Part shown: positions 51,148-61,078 of the stretch, piece by piece
Layout: each line of letters starts with the position of its first letter
How positions within the stretch are numbered: position 1 is the stretch's first letter
Source: Ferruginibacter yonginensis
GTDB lineage: Bacteria; Bacteroidota; Bacteroidia; Chitinophagales; Chitinophagaceae
NCBI RefSeq assembly: GCF_042651465.1
Contig: NZ_JBHSCZ010000001.1
Coordinates: 62,001 to 126,000 of the forward strand
DNA: 64,000 nucleotides
Reading direction: 5' to 3'
Position numbers and translations under genes: made by a program
The notes under the pieces: generated by a model
What the model saw: only the letters and a program-made list of their open reading frames with translations
The model's database searches: none
What the model was told of the DNA's origin: nothing

Positions 51148-52173
51148 TTATGGTTTTACTTTTTCAACATAATAAGGGCTGTTCAACGTATCAGGCAAAG
51201 GTGTTTGTAATACGCTGCCGCTTTGTTTTTTGCCAAAAACTGAAATACTTACGTAACGTTTTGGGTTTACACGAATATCATCTAACAACAAATTGAGCTT
51301 GTTACCTGTTGATGCTAAGTTTTTATACAAAGTGGGGTCGTTTATTAAGCGACCTAGCGTACCATCGTTGCTATTGAATTTGCTCATCATCCCTTTTAAA
51401 TTGTTGATGGCAACATCTAATGTGTCTAAGGTTTTCTTCAAATTTAAATCGGCAAACTTGGTGGTGGTTTTATCGAGGTTGCTGATAACACTGGTAATTT
51501 TTTCATTGTTCGCTGCAAAATTGCCTGTGATAGCACTTACATTGTTCAGCGATTTTGCTAATGCACCTGTTTGTGTATTTAGCAAACTATTTAACGATGC
51601 GGTAGAAGATACCATAGCTTCTGTTACTTTATTTAAATTGGCTATGGTGGCAGCAATATTATTTTTTGCGTTGGGGTCGAGTATGCTATTGAAATTACCT
51701 AATAGTGTATCAACACTTGAAACGGCTTTACGTACTTCGTATAAAACAGGGTCTACTTTTTTTAGTACCTCATCAAACACACCGCCACTGGTTTCCGTTA
51801 AAATGGTTTCTTTATCTTTTAAAAATTCTTTGGCATCGCCCAATTTAATTTCGATACTTGGTGTACCAATCGGGTTTGATTTTATAACGGCTACAGAGTT
51901 TTTGGGGATATTGATATCTTTCGTAATGGTCATATCCACTATAATCTCCCTCATATTTTTATCGGTACTAATTTTATATACGGTACCTACTTGTAAACCA
52001 TTTATAACTATGGGGTTAGAAGTTTGTAAACCTTGAACATTGCTGTATTTACCGGTAATAGTGGTATCGTTACTCCACAATTTTTTTCCTTTGAGGAAAT
52101 TAAATCCCAATATTAATAAGGCCAAAGCGATGATAGTAATAAAGCCTACTTTAGTTTCGTTTGTAATTTTCAC
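51148..52173 (-). CDS. MlaD/MCE-domain protein
   Basis: The 341-residue protein has an N-terminal membrane helix (KVGFITIIALALLILGFNFL) and one MCE domain (about 35-115: ITGKYSNVQGLQTSNPIVINGLQVGTV, DINIPKNSVAVIKS), then a long helical/coiled-coil region. MCE proteins carry phospholipids between membranes as parts of ABC systems (MlaFEDB). MlaE and MlaF genes are not in the window. Confidence 0.92.
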   Translation of the reverse strand: MKITNETKVGFITIIALALLILGFNFLKGKKLWSNDTTITGKYSNVQGLQTSNPIVINGLQVGTVYKISTDKNMREIIVDMTITKDINIPKNSVAVIKSNPIGTPSIEIKLGDAKEFLKDKETILTETSGGVFDEVLKKVDPVLYEVRKAVSSVDTLLGNFNSILDPNAKNNIAATIANLNKVTEAMVSSTASLNSLLNTQTGALAKSLNNVSAITGNFAANNEKITSVISNLDKTTTKFADLNLKKTLDTLDVAINNLKGMMSKFNSNDGTLGRLINDPTLYKNLASTGNKLNLLLDDIRVNPKRYVSISVFGKKQSGSVLQTPLPDTLNSPYYVEKVKP

Positions 52174-52255
52174 TTTTATAGTTGTTTTTGATAAACAATG
52201 GAAGTAATTCGTAAAATGTTCCTATTACTATTCCAAATTATTAGCCAAATTATTA

Positions 52256-53239
52256 TTATGGTTTATTGTTAGTGCCTGTACCACTGCCTACAGACTTGGT
52301 GCTTTCTAATTGATTTTTGTATCGAATAACAGCTCTGGTAATGGCTTCTGCTAATTCTTGCTGTCCTTCTTCGCTGTTTAAATAGCGTTCATCTTCAGGG
52401 TTATTGATGTAGCCTGTTTCCACTAAAATAGCTGGCATTTTTGTAGCAGATAGTACCCATATACCCACTTGACGTTGTTTTACACCCAAAGCTTTTCTAC
52501 CTGTTGCAGCAATTTCATCATTAACGTAAGTAGCAATACGGTCGCTTTTTTCTTGGTAAAGTTTAGCGTAAATCTGTGCTAATTGTCGGCCCTCAGGTGA
52601 ATTAAAGTTAAAACTATTGTACACACTATCTTCAGTTGCGGTTTCCATAATAACATCTTCTGCATCACCATTTTTCATAATGGCATTGAGTTTATCGCCG
52701 GTTTTTGGGGCAGCGAATATATAAACCGAAGTACCATTGGCTTGTAAAGGCATTTTAAAATATTCGTAAACAGGCTCAACAGCTTCATATGGGGTTGATA
52801 TTTTTTTGCGTCTTTTGCCTTTGCCTTTGTAAGTGATTTTGTAACGAGTTACTGTACGGGTACCAGTTTGGCGCCTGCCCGTTTTAAGCGGACCGCTATC
52901 AGCATGTATACATAAAAACAAATCGCCTTTGGCTTCGTTGGCAATGTTGGCTTTTACCCTCACATTATCAAACACATCAGTAGTACGGGTGGGTACCACT
53001 TTTACATCGGGTAACTGCTTTTTTAATTCAGCCACTACTTTTTTTGAAATAGCCAATGTAACATCTTTTTCTTTTGAGCGTAACGAATTTTCATATACGG
53101 CAACAGCTCCAGCATCTTCGCCACCGTGGCCAGCATCCACTACAATGGTTCTTAATTTTTTAGCTTGTGCAGCACTTTTGTTTGAAACGGCGCCTATTAA
53201 AAAAAAGCAGCAGAGTAGTAAGCATCCCTTTCTTATCAT
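52256..53239 (-). CDS. N-acetylmuramoyl-L-alanine amidase
   Basis: The exported 327-residue Amidase_3 enzyme cleaves the stem peptide from peptidoglycan. Start at MIRKGCLLLCC; a signal peptide ends near SAAQA. Zinc and catalytic residues are in VVDAGHGGEDAGA, SKEKDVTL, LFLCIHADSG and ILVETGYINNPEDE. An insertion rich in Lys/Arg and Thr (GRRQTGTRTV, KGKGKRRKK) lies in the middle. Divergent from the LptD gene; the neighbours indicate envelope biogenesis. Confidence 0.93.
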   Translation of the reverse strand: MIRKGCLLLCCFFLIGAVSNKSAAQAKKLRTIVVDAGHGGEDAGAVAVYENSLRSKEKDVTLAISKKVVAELKKQLPDVKVVPTRTTDVFDNVRVKANIANEAKGDLFLCIHADSGPLKTGRRQTGTRTVTRYKITYKGKGKRRKKISTPYEAVEPVYEYFKMPLQANGTSVYIFAAPKTGDKLNAIMKNGDAEDVIMETATEDSVYNSFNFNSPEGRQLAQIYAKLYQEKSDRIATYVNDEIAATGRKALGVKQRQVGIWVLSATKMPAILVETGYINNPEDERYLNSEEGQQELAEAITRAVIRYKNQLESTKSVGSGTGTNNKP

Positions 53240-53329
53240 ATTCAACAATGTTTTAAAATAGTTTTTGTTATAATTTTTATAAACAATTTGCCATAAAATT
53301 TTAATAGCTACTTTTGCGCTTTCTTATTT

Positions 53330-56056
53330 ATGAACAACAGTAACAAAGGTAAGGCAAAAAACATTTTGGCTTGGGGGTCTATAGTACTGTTGGTATTATT
53401 AACGTATCATTTACAAGCATTTACTGGGTTTAATAGCAATACTTATTTTTTTACGCATGCTATTGTTGACTCACCACCCATCAAAATCAACAAAGCTGAT
53501 ACAACCATATTACAAAAAGATGATACTTTACGTACGCCAAGGCTGAGTGAAGAAAAAAAACCGGTTGTTGATAGTAGTAAAATTCCGTTTGCTGATACAT
53601 TTAATATACGATTATCGAAAGATTCATTATTAGCGCCTGTTGTGTACCATGCTGATGATTCGATGGTGATTGATGTGCCTAATGAAAAAATGTATTTGTA
53701 TGGCAAGGTATCATCCGTTAAATATGATGAAAACGATTTATCGGCACCAGTAATTGAGTTTGATCAAAAAACGAGTACCGTAGGGGCGTACCTTAAAAAA
53801 GATAGCACTGGTAAAGTATTGGCCTATCCTTACTTTAAACAAAGTGATTTTGAATCAGTAAGTGATACCATTCGTTTTAATATGAAAACGGGCAAGGGCT
53901 TAACCAAAGGTACTTACACCAAACAAGGTGAAATGTTTGTGTATGGTGAAAAAATTAAAAAGGCTGATACATCTGTTTTTTATGCACTTAATGGCAGGTT
54001 CACTACTTGTAATTTAGATACGCCCCATTTTGCCTTTATTGCCAAAAAAATAAAATTCGTTAATAAAAAATGGGCCTATACAGGCCCGGTGCACCCAGAG
54101 TTTGAAGGGGTGCCATTACCTATTACTTTACCATTCGGTATTTTTCCACTTACACAAGGTAGGCATAGCGGTTTGTTAGCGCCTAGTTTCATTGCAGATG
54201 AACAACGTGGGTTGGCATTGCAAAACTTAGGGTATTATAAAATCATTACGCAAAATTTAGATGTTATTACTCGAGGCTCATTGTACTCTTATGGTAGTTA
54301 TAATGTAACAGTGAATCCACGGTATTTTAAACGCTACCGTTACCAAGGCAATGTAAATGTTTCATATCAAAATTTTCAGCCATTAGATGCAGGTAAAACA
54401 AAATCTATCAATTTTCAATGGGTGCATAATGCTGATAATAAGGCAAGGCCAGGTGTAACTTTTATGGCCAATGTAAATGCAGGTAGTACCAAGTACAACA
54501 GCCAAGTACCTAACAATGCACAATTAAATTTTAATAACCAATTAGCATCTACCATTAGTTACTCAAAAGTTTGGAAAAATAAACCTTACAACATTTCAAT
54601 TAATGCCAACCATAACCAAAACTCTACTACAGGTATCACCAATATATTTTTTCCTGATGCATCTTTTAATGTGAACACCTTGTATCCATTTAGACGAAAA
54701 GAACCAATAGGAGATTATAAATGGTATGAAAATATTGGCATTGCATATAATGGTAATACAAAGGCTCAAAGTAATTTTTATGATACTGCAGGCCGTATCA
54801 TCAATCAAATTAATGATAATTTAAAGTATGGTGCAATCCATAGAGTACCTATTACATTAGCTTTACCATCACTAGGGGTATTGCAATTAGCACCATCAGT
54901 GTCGTACGAAGAAACTTGGTATCAAAGCAAAGTTACTAAGCAATACAACCCAGCAAGTAAAAAAATAGATACGGTTGATATTAAGAAAGGCTTATACACC
55001 GCAAGGCAAATGACGTTTGGGTTGACAGCCTCTACAAGGGTATTTGGTTTGTTTGGCTTTGGAGAAAAAAGTAGCATAAAGGCTATACGCCATGAAATTA
55101 GGCCTTCAATTACGGCTAACTATATCCCCAACTTCAACAATAAAAATTATTATAAAAGTGTAATTGATTCAGCAGGTAATTCCAGAAATGCCTCTTATTT
55201 TGAAGATAACAATTATGCAGCATACAATAATGTAGCTTTTGGTGGTATTAATTTTAGTATTGATAACAATATCACTGCAAAATTTCGAAACAAAAAAGAT
55301 ACATCAGCAAAAGCCGATAAGAAAGTGAGCTTGTTAGATGGTTTATCTATTTCTGGCTCTTATAATTTTTTAATTGATTCATTTCAATTCTCTTTTATTA
55401 GTGTAAGTGCAAGAACAAACCTCTATGATAAAATAAATGTTACAGCTACCGCATCATTTGATCCTTATCAAATAGATAAAACAACGGGTAGGCGCATCAA
55501 TAAAACCGTTTGGGCTAAAAAGCCGTTAACCTTAGGAAATTTAACAAGTGCCACAGTTGCTTTGCAAACCAGTTTTAAAGGTGGTGATCAAAGTAAAAAA
55601 ACGCCAACAGAAACTTTAAATTCAAATAGAAATAGTACTACTTTAAACAATGATGAATATGATAGGGATGCCGCTTATATACAAGCAAACCCTGGTGAAT
55701 TTGCTGACTTTACTATTCCTTGGAGTATTGATTTATCATATTCATTAACCGTTTCGAAGTCATTTGATATAACAAAAGCAGGGTACACGTCAATACTAGC
55801 ACAAGGTATTACCTTCAATGCTTCTACCAACCTTACGAGTAAATGGAAACTAGGTGCTCAAGGCACATTTGACGTAACATCGCAAAAGTTAGGTTACTTA
55901 AGTGGTTACTTATCGAGAGATTTACATTGTTGGCAAATGAACATAAGTGTGTCGCCAGTGGGTAGGTCACGTTATTTTAGCATCAGCATCAGCCCTAAAT
56001 CAACCATACTTCGTGATTTAAAAGTAAATAGAACCAGATCGTTTACTGATTTTTAA
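53330..56056 (+). CDS. lptD: LptD-like LPS-assembly outer-membrane protein
   Basis: The 908-residue protein inserts lipopolysaccharide into the outer membrane. After a single N-terminal hydrophobic segment and a Lys/Asp/Ser-rich region comes an OstA-like domain (about 105-220: MYLYGKVSSVKYDEND, FNMKTGKGLTKGTYTKQGEMFVYG) and a large beta barrel. The region GRFTTCNLDTPHFAF, PVHPEFEGVPLPITLPFGIFPL is the conserved LptD stretch in Bacteroidota. The end SISISPKSTILRDLKVNRTRSF is typical. LptE is not adjacent. Confidence 0.9.
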   Translation: MNNSNKGKAKNILAWGSIVLLVLLTYHLQAFTGFNSNTYFFTHAIVDSPPIKINKADTTILQKDDTLRTPRLSEEKKPVVDSSKIPFADTFNIRLSKDSLLAPVVYHADDSMVIDVPNEKMYLYGKVSSVKYDENDLSAPVIEFDQKTSTVGAYLKKDSTGKVLAYPYFKQSDFESVSDTIRFNMKTGKGLTKGTYTKQGEMFVYGEKIKKADTSVFYALNGRFTTCNLDTPHFAFIAKKIKFVNKKWAYTGPVHPEFEGVPLPITLPFGIFPLTQGRHSGLLAPSFIADEQRGLALQNLGYYKIITQNLDVITRGSLYSYGSYNVTVNPRYFKRYRYQGNVNVSYQNFQPLDAGKTKSINFQWVHNADNKARPGVTFMANVNAGSTKYNSQVPNNAQLNFNNQLASTISYSKVWKNKPYNISINANHNQNSTTGITNIFFPDASFNVNTLYPFRRKEPIGDYKWYENIGIAYNGNTKAQSNFYDTAGRIINQINDNLKYGAIHRVPITLALPSLGVLQLAPSVSYEETWYQSKVTKQYNPASKKIDTVDIKKGLYTARQMTFGLTASTRVFGLFGFGEKSSIKAIRHEIRPSITANYIPNFNNKNYYKSVIDSAGNSRNASYFEDNNYAAYNNVAFGGINFSIDNNITAKFRNKKDTSAKADKKVSLLDGLSISGSYNFLIDSFQFSFISVSARTNLYDKINVTATASFDPYQIDKTTGRRINKTVWAKKPLTLGNLTSATVALQTSFKGGDQSKKTPTETLNSNRNSTTLNNDEYDRDAAYIQANPGEFADFTIPWSIDLSYSLTVSKSFDITKAGYTSILAQGITFNASTNLTSKWKLGAQGTFDVTSQKLGYLSGYLSRDLHCWQMNISVSPVGRSRYFSISISPKSTILRDLKVNRTRSFTDF

Positions 56057-56072
56057 ATAAGTTGGTACACAT

Positions 56073-56801
56073 TTAATTGTGTTGTAACCATTTGTTTTTC
56101 ATAATGTCGTACACCTTATTATTCAACGATTTTGTATCAATATTTACAGGTGATACGGGTTCTAAATAATACATTTCTAATTTGTGTGGCAACAAGTAAA
56201 ATGTTTTGTTAATAGGCATGGCTTTATTAGTACCAATCATAACACATGGTATAATTTCTTTTTGTGTATCTATCGCCAATTTAAACGCACCATCATAAAA
56301 AGGTTTCAAAGGTTGGTTGGTTCTGTTTCTAGTACCTTCTGGGTAAATGCACATGTGAATACCTTTTTTTAAAGTTTGTTTCATGGCTTCAAAACTTTTA
56401 ACACGGCTACCTTCAGTTTTACGGTCAACCATAATACCGCCACGTTTGTAAAACCAACTAAAAATAGGCACTTTGGCAAATGAGGCTTTGGCTATAGTTT
56501 TATTAGGCCCGGGTACAAATGGTGCTGATAGGGGAACATCTAACAACGCATTGTGGTTGTACACTACAATATAATTTTCACCTTTTTTAAAATGATGGAG
56601 GCCATGCACCCTAACTGGGCAACCGATAATGGCTAACCAAAATCGCATCCAAATTTTTGATACTTTAATAAAATAGTATTGTCCTTTTGCATAATCTTTA
56701 AACAAATATGAAAACATAGAAGGAATAAAAATGATTAAGAAGGAAATTACAAAAGTTACCAATGCCCAAGCGGCCCAAATTCTTGCAAAAATATTTTTCA
56801 T
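56073..56801 (-). CDS. plsC: 1-acyl-sn-glycerol-3-phosphate acyltransferase
   Basis: The 242-residue membrane acyltransferase acylates lysophosphatidic acid. The catalytic motif H(x)4D is NHNALLD (His83, Asp88) and the substrate motif YPEGTRNR is present. An N-terminal membrane segment (about 10-30) anchors it. Convergent with the lptD gene, with the downstream end only 16 bp from it. Confidence 0.92.
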   Translation of the reverse strand: MKNIFARIWAAWALVTFVISFLIIFIPSMFSYLFKDYAKGQYYFIKVSKIWMRFWLAIIGCPVRVHGLHHFKKGENYIVVYNHNALLDVPLSAPFVPGPNKTIAKASFAKVPIFSWFYKRGGIMVDRKTEGSRVKSFEAMKQTLKKGIHMCIYPEGTRNRTNQPLKPFYDGAFKLAIDTQKEIIPCVMIGTNKAMPINKTFYLLPHKLEMYYLEPVSPVNIDTKSLNNKVYDIMKNKWLQHN

Positions 56802-56810
56802 GTAAAGATG

Positions 56811-57500
56811 TTATACGTTGTTTGGTAGTAGGCTCCAATCAATAGGGTTGTAGCCGTTTTTAATTAAAAGTTGGTTGGTGGTTGAAAATGGTTTTGAGCC
56901 AAAAAAGCCTTTATCAGCCGAAAAAGGTGAAGGGTGTGCACTTTGTAAAATATAATGTTTGCCTTCATCTATCAATGATGCTTTTTCTTGAGCAAATTTA
57001 CCCCATAAAATAAATATGAGGTGTTGCTTTTGGTCTGATAATGTTTCGATAACGGCATCGGTAAATGTTGTCCAACCAATTTTTGCATGACTATTTGGTT
57101 CACCATCTCTCACCGTTAAAGTAGCATTGAGTAACAACACACCTTGGTTAGCCCAATTGGTTAAATTGCCATAATTGTTAGGTAGGTTAATGCCTATATC
57201 GGCTTTTAATTCTTTAAAAATATTTACAAGTGAGGGTGGGGGCTTTACACCTTCTAATACAGAAAAACTTAAACCATGTGCTTGGTTGGGGCCATGGTAG
57301 GGATCTTGCCCTAAAATAACCACTTTCACATCATTAAACGGAGTGTGGTTAAAAGCATTAAAAATATGAGAACCTTTAGGGTAAATGGTTTTACCAGCCG
57401 CTTTCTCTGTTTTTAAAAAAGCCACAATATCAGCAAAATATGGTTGACTAAATTCTTTTTGTAAAGCTATTTTCCACGAAGGGTGTATTTGTACATCCAT
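56811..57500 (-). CDS. ung: Uracil-DNA glycosylase, family 1
   Basis: The 229-residue enzyme removes uracil from DNA. Start at MDVQIHPSWK (57500) rather than the in-frame Met upstream. The catalytic water motif GQDPYHG (64-70), the uracil-specificity and Pro-rich VKPPPSL, LLLNATLTV and the His loop SAHPSPFSA are complete. It lies 9 bp upstream of plsC on the same strand. Confidence 0.95.
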   Translation of the reverse strand: MDVQIHPSWKIALQKEFSQPYFADIVAFLKTEKAAGKTIYPKGSHIFNAFNHTPFNDVKVVILGQDPYHGPNQAHGLSFSVLEGVKPPPSLVNIFKELKADIGINLPNNYGNLTNWANQGVLLLNATLTVRDGEPNSHAKIGWTTFTDAVIETLSDQKQHLIFILWGKFAQEKASLIDEGKHYILQSAHPSPFSADKGFFGSKPFSTTNQLLIKNGYNPIDWSLLPNNV

Positions 57501-57550
57501 CAATTTTTTTTGTAAAAATAGCAATAGCACTACAATTGCTGTAAAAAAAT

Positions 57551-57573
57551 AAAGCCTGTTGATAACAGGCTTT
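57551..57573 (-). terminator. Intrinsic terminator after tRNA-Arg
   Basis: Arms AAAGCCTGTT / AACAGGCTTT with a 3-base loop; on the minus strand followed by ATTTTTTT. Confidence 0.9.
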
Positions 57574-57580
57574 TAAAATG

Positions 57581-57654
<74 letters not shown>

Positions 57655-57804
57655 TCAGCATTTATTTGGGGTGCAAATATAGGAGATTAATTTTTAGAAA
57701 GAAAAAAATATCAATACAAAAGCAGCAATTTTATAATTTATTTTATCTTAAAACAAAATGTTCATATTTTATTAAAACAAAATTTATAGAATTGTTAAAA
57801 ATTC

Positions 57805-57835
57805 TTGATTTGTAAATAATTAGACGTTACATTTG
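57805..57835 (+). promoter_or_regulatory. Promoter of the OmpA-type porin gene
   Basis: TTG (57805-57807), 20-base spacer, then TACATTTG (57828-57835): a match to the Bacteroidota consensus. Transcription would start near 57842, leaving a leader of about 65 bases. Confidence 0.7.
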
Positions 57836-57907
57836 CTTATAAAGTCCAAATTCCAAAAAATTATGGGCTTAGTGAGATAACCTTTAAATTTAAAAAAAAT
57901 AGCATTT

Positions 57908-59254
57908 ATGAAACAAAAACTTACGCTGTTACTTTCATTGTTGGTAGTTGTTACCTGCGCAACTGCACAAATGGCGGATAGCAAATTTACCTCTGCAAAA
58001 AAAGGTAACTTGTTAGGAATACACTTAACTGCATTAGATGTGTATACACCTGCAACTTTTAAACAAACAAATACTCCTAGAACTTTTACTAACTTAAGGA
58101 AAATGGATATTGGTGTAGCCGTTTCTTACTGGAGAGGTTTAACCAAAACAATTGATTTCTCTACTAAAGTAGGTTTTTCAATGGATGATTTTAACTCAAC
58201 TGCTTCTAACAGAGTAAATTTTAATAATGAAAACCAATATGCTGTTGAAGTAGAACCATCATTAAATTTCCGCCCATATGGTGATAACGCATTGGTTGCT
58301 CCATTTTTGTCAGTAGGTATTGGTGGTGGTCGTTATTCACACGACTATGGCGCTTATGTACCAGCTGGTGTTGGTGTTCAAGTTAATTTACAAAGTAATA
58401 CCTATTTATTTGTGCAATCGCAATATCGTTTTGCGTTAACTAAAGATGTTTTGAAAGATGCAATTTCTTATTCTGTAGGTGTTGCTCAAAACTTTTCAAA
58501 ACCAAAACCTATCAAAGTTGTAGAAGCTCCAATGGCTCCTGTAGTTTTAGATCGTGATGGTGATGGTGTTGTAGATGCTGATGATAAATGCCCAGATGTA
58601 CCAGGTTTAGCTGCTTTAAATGGTTGTCCTGATGCTGATGGTGATGGTATTGCTGATGCTGATGATAAATGCCCTACAGTTGCAGGTTTAGCTAAATACC
58701 AAGGTTGCCCAATACCTGATACTGATGGTGATGGCATCAACGACGAACAAGACAAATGTCCTACTGTAAAAGGTTTAGCTCGTTACCAAGGTTGCCCAAT
58801 ACCTGATACTGATGGTGATGGTGTAAACGATGAAGAAGATAAATGCCCTACTCGTAAGGGTCCTGCTAGCAACCAAGGTTGTCCTGAAATTGCAAAAGAA
58901 GTAGTTGAAAAAATCAACTTTGCTGCAAAGAACGTATTCTTTTCAACTGGTAGCTTTAAATTATTACCAAAATCTTTCAAATCTTTAGATGAAGTAGTAA
59001 CTTTATTAAAAGCTGATGAAAGTTTATTGATTGATGTTGATGGACATACTGATGCACAAGGTGCTGATGATAAAAACCAAACTTTATCTGAAAACCGTGC
59101 TGCTGCAGTTAAAAATTACTTAGTAAGTAAAGGTATTGCTGAAAGCCGTTTAAAAGCAACAGGTTATGGTGAAACAAAGCCTGTAGCTGATAACAAAACA
59201 GCTGCTGGTCGTGCAAAAAATAGAAGAACTGAAATGACTGTTAGAAATTTCTAA
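57908..59254 (+). CDS. OmpA-family outer-membrane protein with thrombospondin type-3 repeats
   Basis: The 448-residue protein has a signal peptide (MKQKLTLLLSLLVVVTCATAQ), an N-terminal beta-barrel domain (about 22-205), four Ca2+-binding thrombospondin type-3 repeats (about 215-325, each with DxDGDGxxDxxDKCP and NGCP/QGCP) and a C-terminal OmpA peptidoglycan-binding domain (about 335-448: LLIDVDGHTDAQGADDKNQTL... SENRAAAVKNYL...GYGETKP). Likely an abundant structural porin that links outer membrane to the cell wall. The strong promoter and terminators on each side fit high expression. Confidence 0.94.
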   Translation: MKQKLTLLLSLLVVVTCATAQMADSKFTSAKKGNLLGIHLTALDVYTPATFKQTNTPRTFTNLRKMDIGVAVSYWRGLTKTIDFSTKVGFSMDDFNSTASNRVNFNNENQYAVEVEPSLNFRPYGDNALVAPFLSVGIGGGRYSHDYGAYVPAGVGVQVNLQSNTYLFVQSQYRFALTKDVLKDAISYSVGVAQNFSKPKPIKVVEAPMAPVVLDRDGDGVVDADDKCPDVPGLAALNGCPDADGDGIADADDKCPTVAGLAKYQGCPIPDTDGDGINDEQDKCPTVKGLARYQGCPIPDTDGDGVNDEEDKCPTRKGPASNQGCPEIAKEVVEKINFAAKNVFFSTGSFKLLPKSFKSLDEVVTLLKADESLLIDVDGHTDAQGADDKNQTLSENRAAAVKNYLVSKGIAESRLKATGYGETKPVADNKTAAGRAKNRRTEMTVRNF

Positions 59255-59272
59255 TATTCATTCAATGATATA

Positions 59273-59306
59273 AAAAAGCCCTCGTTTATAACGAGGGCTT
59301 TTTATT
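59273..59306 (+). terminator. Intrinsic terminator after the OmpA-type gene
   Basis: Arms AAAGCCCTCGTT / AACGAGGGCTTT with loop TAT and T-run. Confidence 0.92.
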
Positions 59307-59326
59307 TGGTATTAACACCACCCTAT

Positions 59327-59360
59327 AAAAAAAGCATCATTTAAAAAAATGATGCTTTTG
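59327..59360 (-). terminator. Intrinsic terminator after mqnE
   Basis: Arms AAAAGCATCATTT / AAATGATGCTTTT (59330-59342, 59347-59359); on the minus strand followed by TTT ATAG. Confidence 0.85.
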
Positions 59361-59379
59361 GTTTATAAAAATCTATTAA

Positions 59380-60504
59380 TTAAAAATGGTTGATTTCGTT
59401 GTACAAGGTGTCTCTTTCTATCGGTGTTCTTTTCACTTGTTTTATCAATGTTACTAACTCTTCTGTTGACATAGTAGGTGTTTGCTCTTCGCTACCTGCC
59501 ATGCTATAAATTTTTGTTGAATCATCAATAGTACCATCAATATCATTTACCCCAAACGATAATGATAATTGTGCATTTTGACGACCTAGCATTGGCCAAT
59601 AAGCCTTCAAATGAGGGAAATTATCAAGGTAAATACGAGCAATGGCATACATACGCATATCTTCTGTAATGGTACTTTCTGGTACATGGCTCATATCATT
59701 ATTGCTATTCCTAAATTTAAGAGGTATAAATGTATTAAAGCCTTTTGTTTTGTCTTGTAAATCCCTCAACTTTCGCATATGATCAATGCGGTGCTCATAT
59801 TTTTCAATATGACCGTACAGCATGGTTGCATTACTATGCATACCTAAGTTATGAGCCGTTTCATGAATGTGTAACCAACCTTCGCCAGTTACTTTATCGG
59901 CAGCAATTTCCTTACGTATATCTTCATGAAAAATTTCAGCACCACCACCTGGCAATGATTGTAAGCCTGCATCTTTCAAGGCTTTCATACCTTCTTCAAC
60001 CGATAGTTTTGCTTTTCTAAACATATAATCAAGCTCAACAGCAGTAAATCCTTTCACATGTAAATCGGGCCTGTGAGCATGTATTTTTTGAATTAATTCA
60101 ATAAAATAAGCCATGTTCATTTTAGGATGTACACCACCCACTATATGAACTTCAGTAATAGGCTTACCATCGTAACTTTTTACAATATCCAACATCTGAT
60201 CAATACTCAATTCCCAACCTTCTTCTTTGTGTGCATATAAACGTGAGTATGAACAAAATTTGCAACTGAAAACGCAAACATTGGTAGGTTCAATATGAAA
60301 GTTTCTATTGAAATATGTTTTGTTGCCGTGTAGTTTTTCTCTGACAAAATTGGCTAAAGCACCTGCAAAGGGTAAATCAGCTTTGTTGAAGAGTACCAAG
60401 CATTCCTCATCTGTAATGCGGATGCCATCCTTCACTTTTTGAGCAATATTTTTTAATTCAATATCAGTTGTAAAATCAATCAACGTATCAATAGCGGTGC
60501 TCAT
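59380..60504 (-). CDS. mqnE: Aminofutalosine synthase (radical SAM)
   Basis: The 374-residue radical SAM enzyme (start at MSTAIDTLIDFTTD) has the [4Fe-4S] cluster motif C77-x3-C81-x2-C84 (NVCVFSCKFCSYS) and the MqnE-typical LPGGGAEIF. MqnE converts 3-enolpyruvylbenzoate and SAM to aminofutalosine in the alternative menaquinone pathway; its relative MqnC has a different sequence around the cluster. This indicates futalosine-route menaquinone synthesis. On the minus strand TAATTTTG at about 60524-60531 could be a -7 element. Confidence 0.93.
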   Translation of the reverse strand: MSTAIDTLIDFTTDIELKNIAQKVKDGIRITDEECLVLFNKADLPFAGALANFVREKLHGNKTYFNRNFHIEPTNVCVFSCKFCSYSRLYAHKEEGWELSIDQMLDIVKSYDGKPITEVHIVGGVHPKMNMAYFIELIQKIHAHRPDLHVKGFTAVELDYMFRKAKLSVEEGMKALKDAGLQSLPGGGAEIFHEDIRKEIAADKVTGEGWLHIHETAHNLGMHSNATMLYGHIEKYEHRIDHMRKLRDLQDKTKGFNTFIPLKFRNSNNDMSHVPESTITEDMRMYAIARIYLDNFPHLKAYWPMLGRQNAQLSLSFGVNDIDGTIDDSTKIYSMAGSEEQTPTMSTEELVTLIKQVKRTPIERDTLYNEINHF

Positions 60505-60681
60505 CGTATTTATTTTTTGCAAAATTACGAAAGTATATTGTTGCGTATACATATACACTACAATTGAGCTATCGACATCGGAAAACAATTACAAGTTTGT
60601 AAAAAACGCTATTAAAAATCTGTTTAACATCTTATAAACGCTCATCAGTACTGTATTGCACTAATTTGTACTTTAAAAAAC

Positions 60682-60987
60682 ATGGGTGCTCCATCACAAC
60701 CTACATCGCAGCATATATTTAATGCATCGTCAAACTTACTAGGTATTTGCTTTTTGATATTAACGTCATTAAAAGTGTTGAACATAAACAGTAAAACGGT
60801 TATTGATGAAATCACGATGTTGGCTACTTTTTTGTTTTTATGTAGTTGTACACTTTCATTTTTATCAATAAGAAATAAAACCAATAACAGTATTGTATTA
60901 GAAAATATTGCAGATGTTATTTTTTTAGTTGGTTTACTGTTACTTTTTATAACTGCATTGTTGTTTTCATTTAACATGATACATTAA
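60682..60987 (+). CDS. Small three-helix membrane protein, unknown
   Basis: The 101-residue protein has hydrophobic stretches at about 18-35, 45-62 and 75-96, separated by short polar loops (NINSKTVID, RNKTNNSIV). It starts with MGAPSQPTSQHIFNASSNL. Expression is uncertain, but its composition is that of a real membrane protein and the opposite-strand frame is less convincing. I do not recognise the family. Confidence 0.6.
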   Translation: MGAPSQPTSQHIFNASSNLLGICFLILTSLKVLNINSKTVIDEITMLATFLFLCSCTLSFLSIRNKTNNSIVLENIADVIFLVGLLLLFITALLFSFNMIH

Positions 60988-61078
60988 TAAATAGCCATAA
61001 AAAAATAGCGCCGACACATAATAATTTAATAACTTACCACTTTGTTACTAACAATTATTAAAACCAAAATTATTTAAA

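Noticed and set aside
58550..58890. Minus-strand frames with Ser/Pro repeats across the porin gene
   Set aside because: They are shadows of the thrombospondin repeats on the plus strand.
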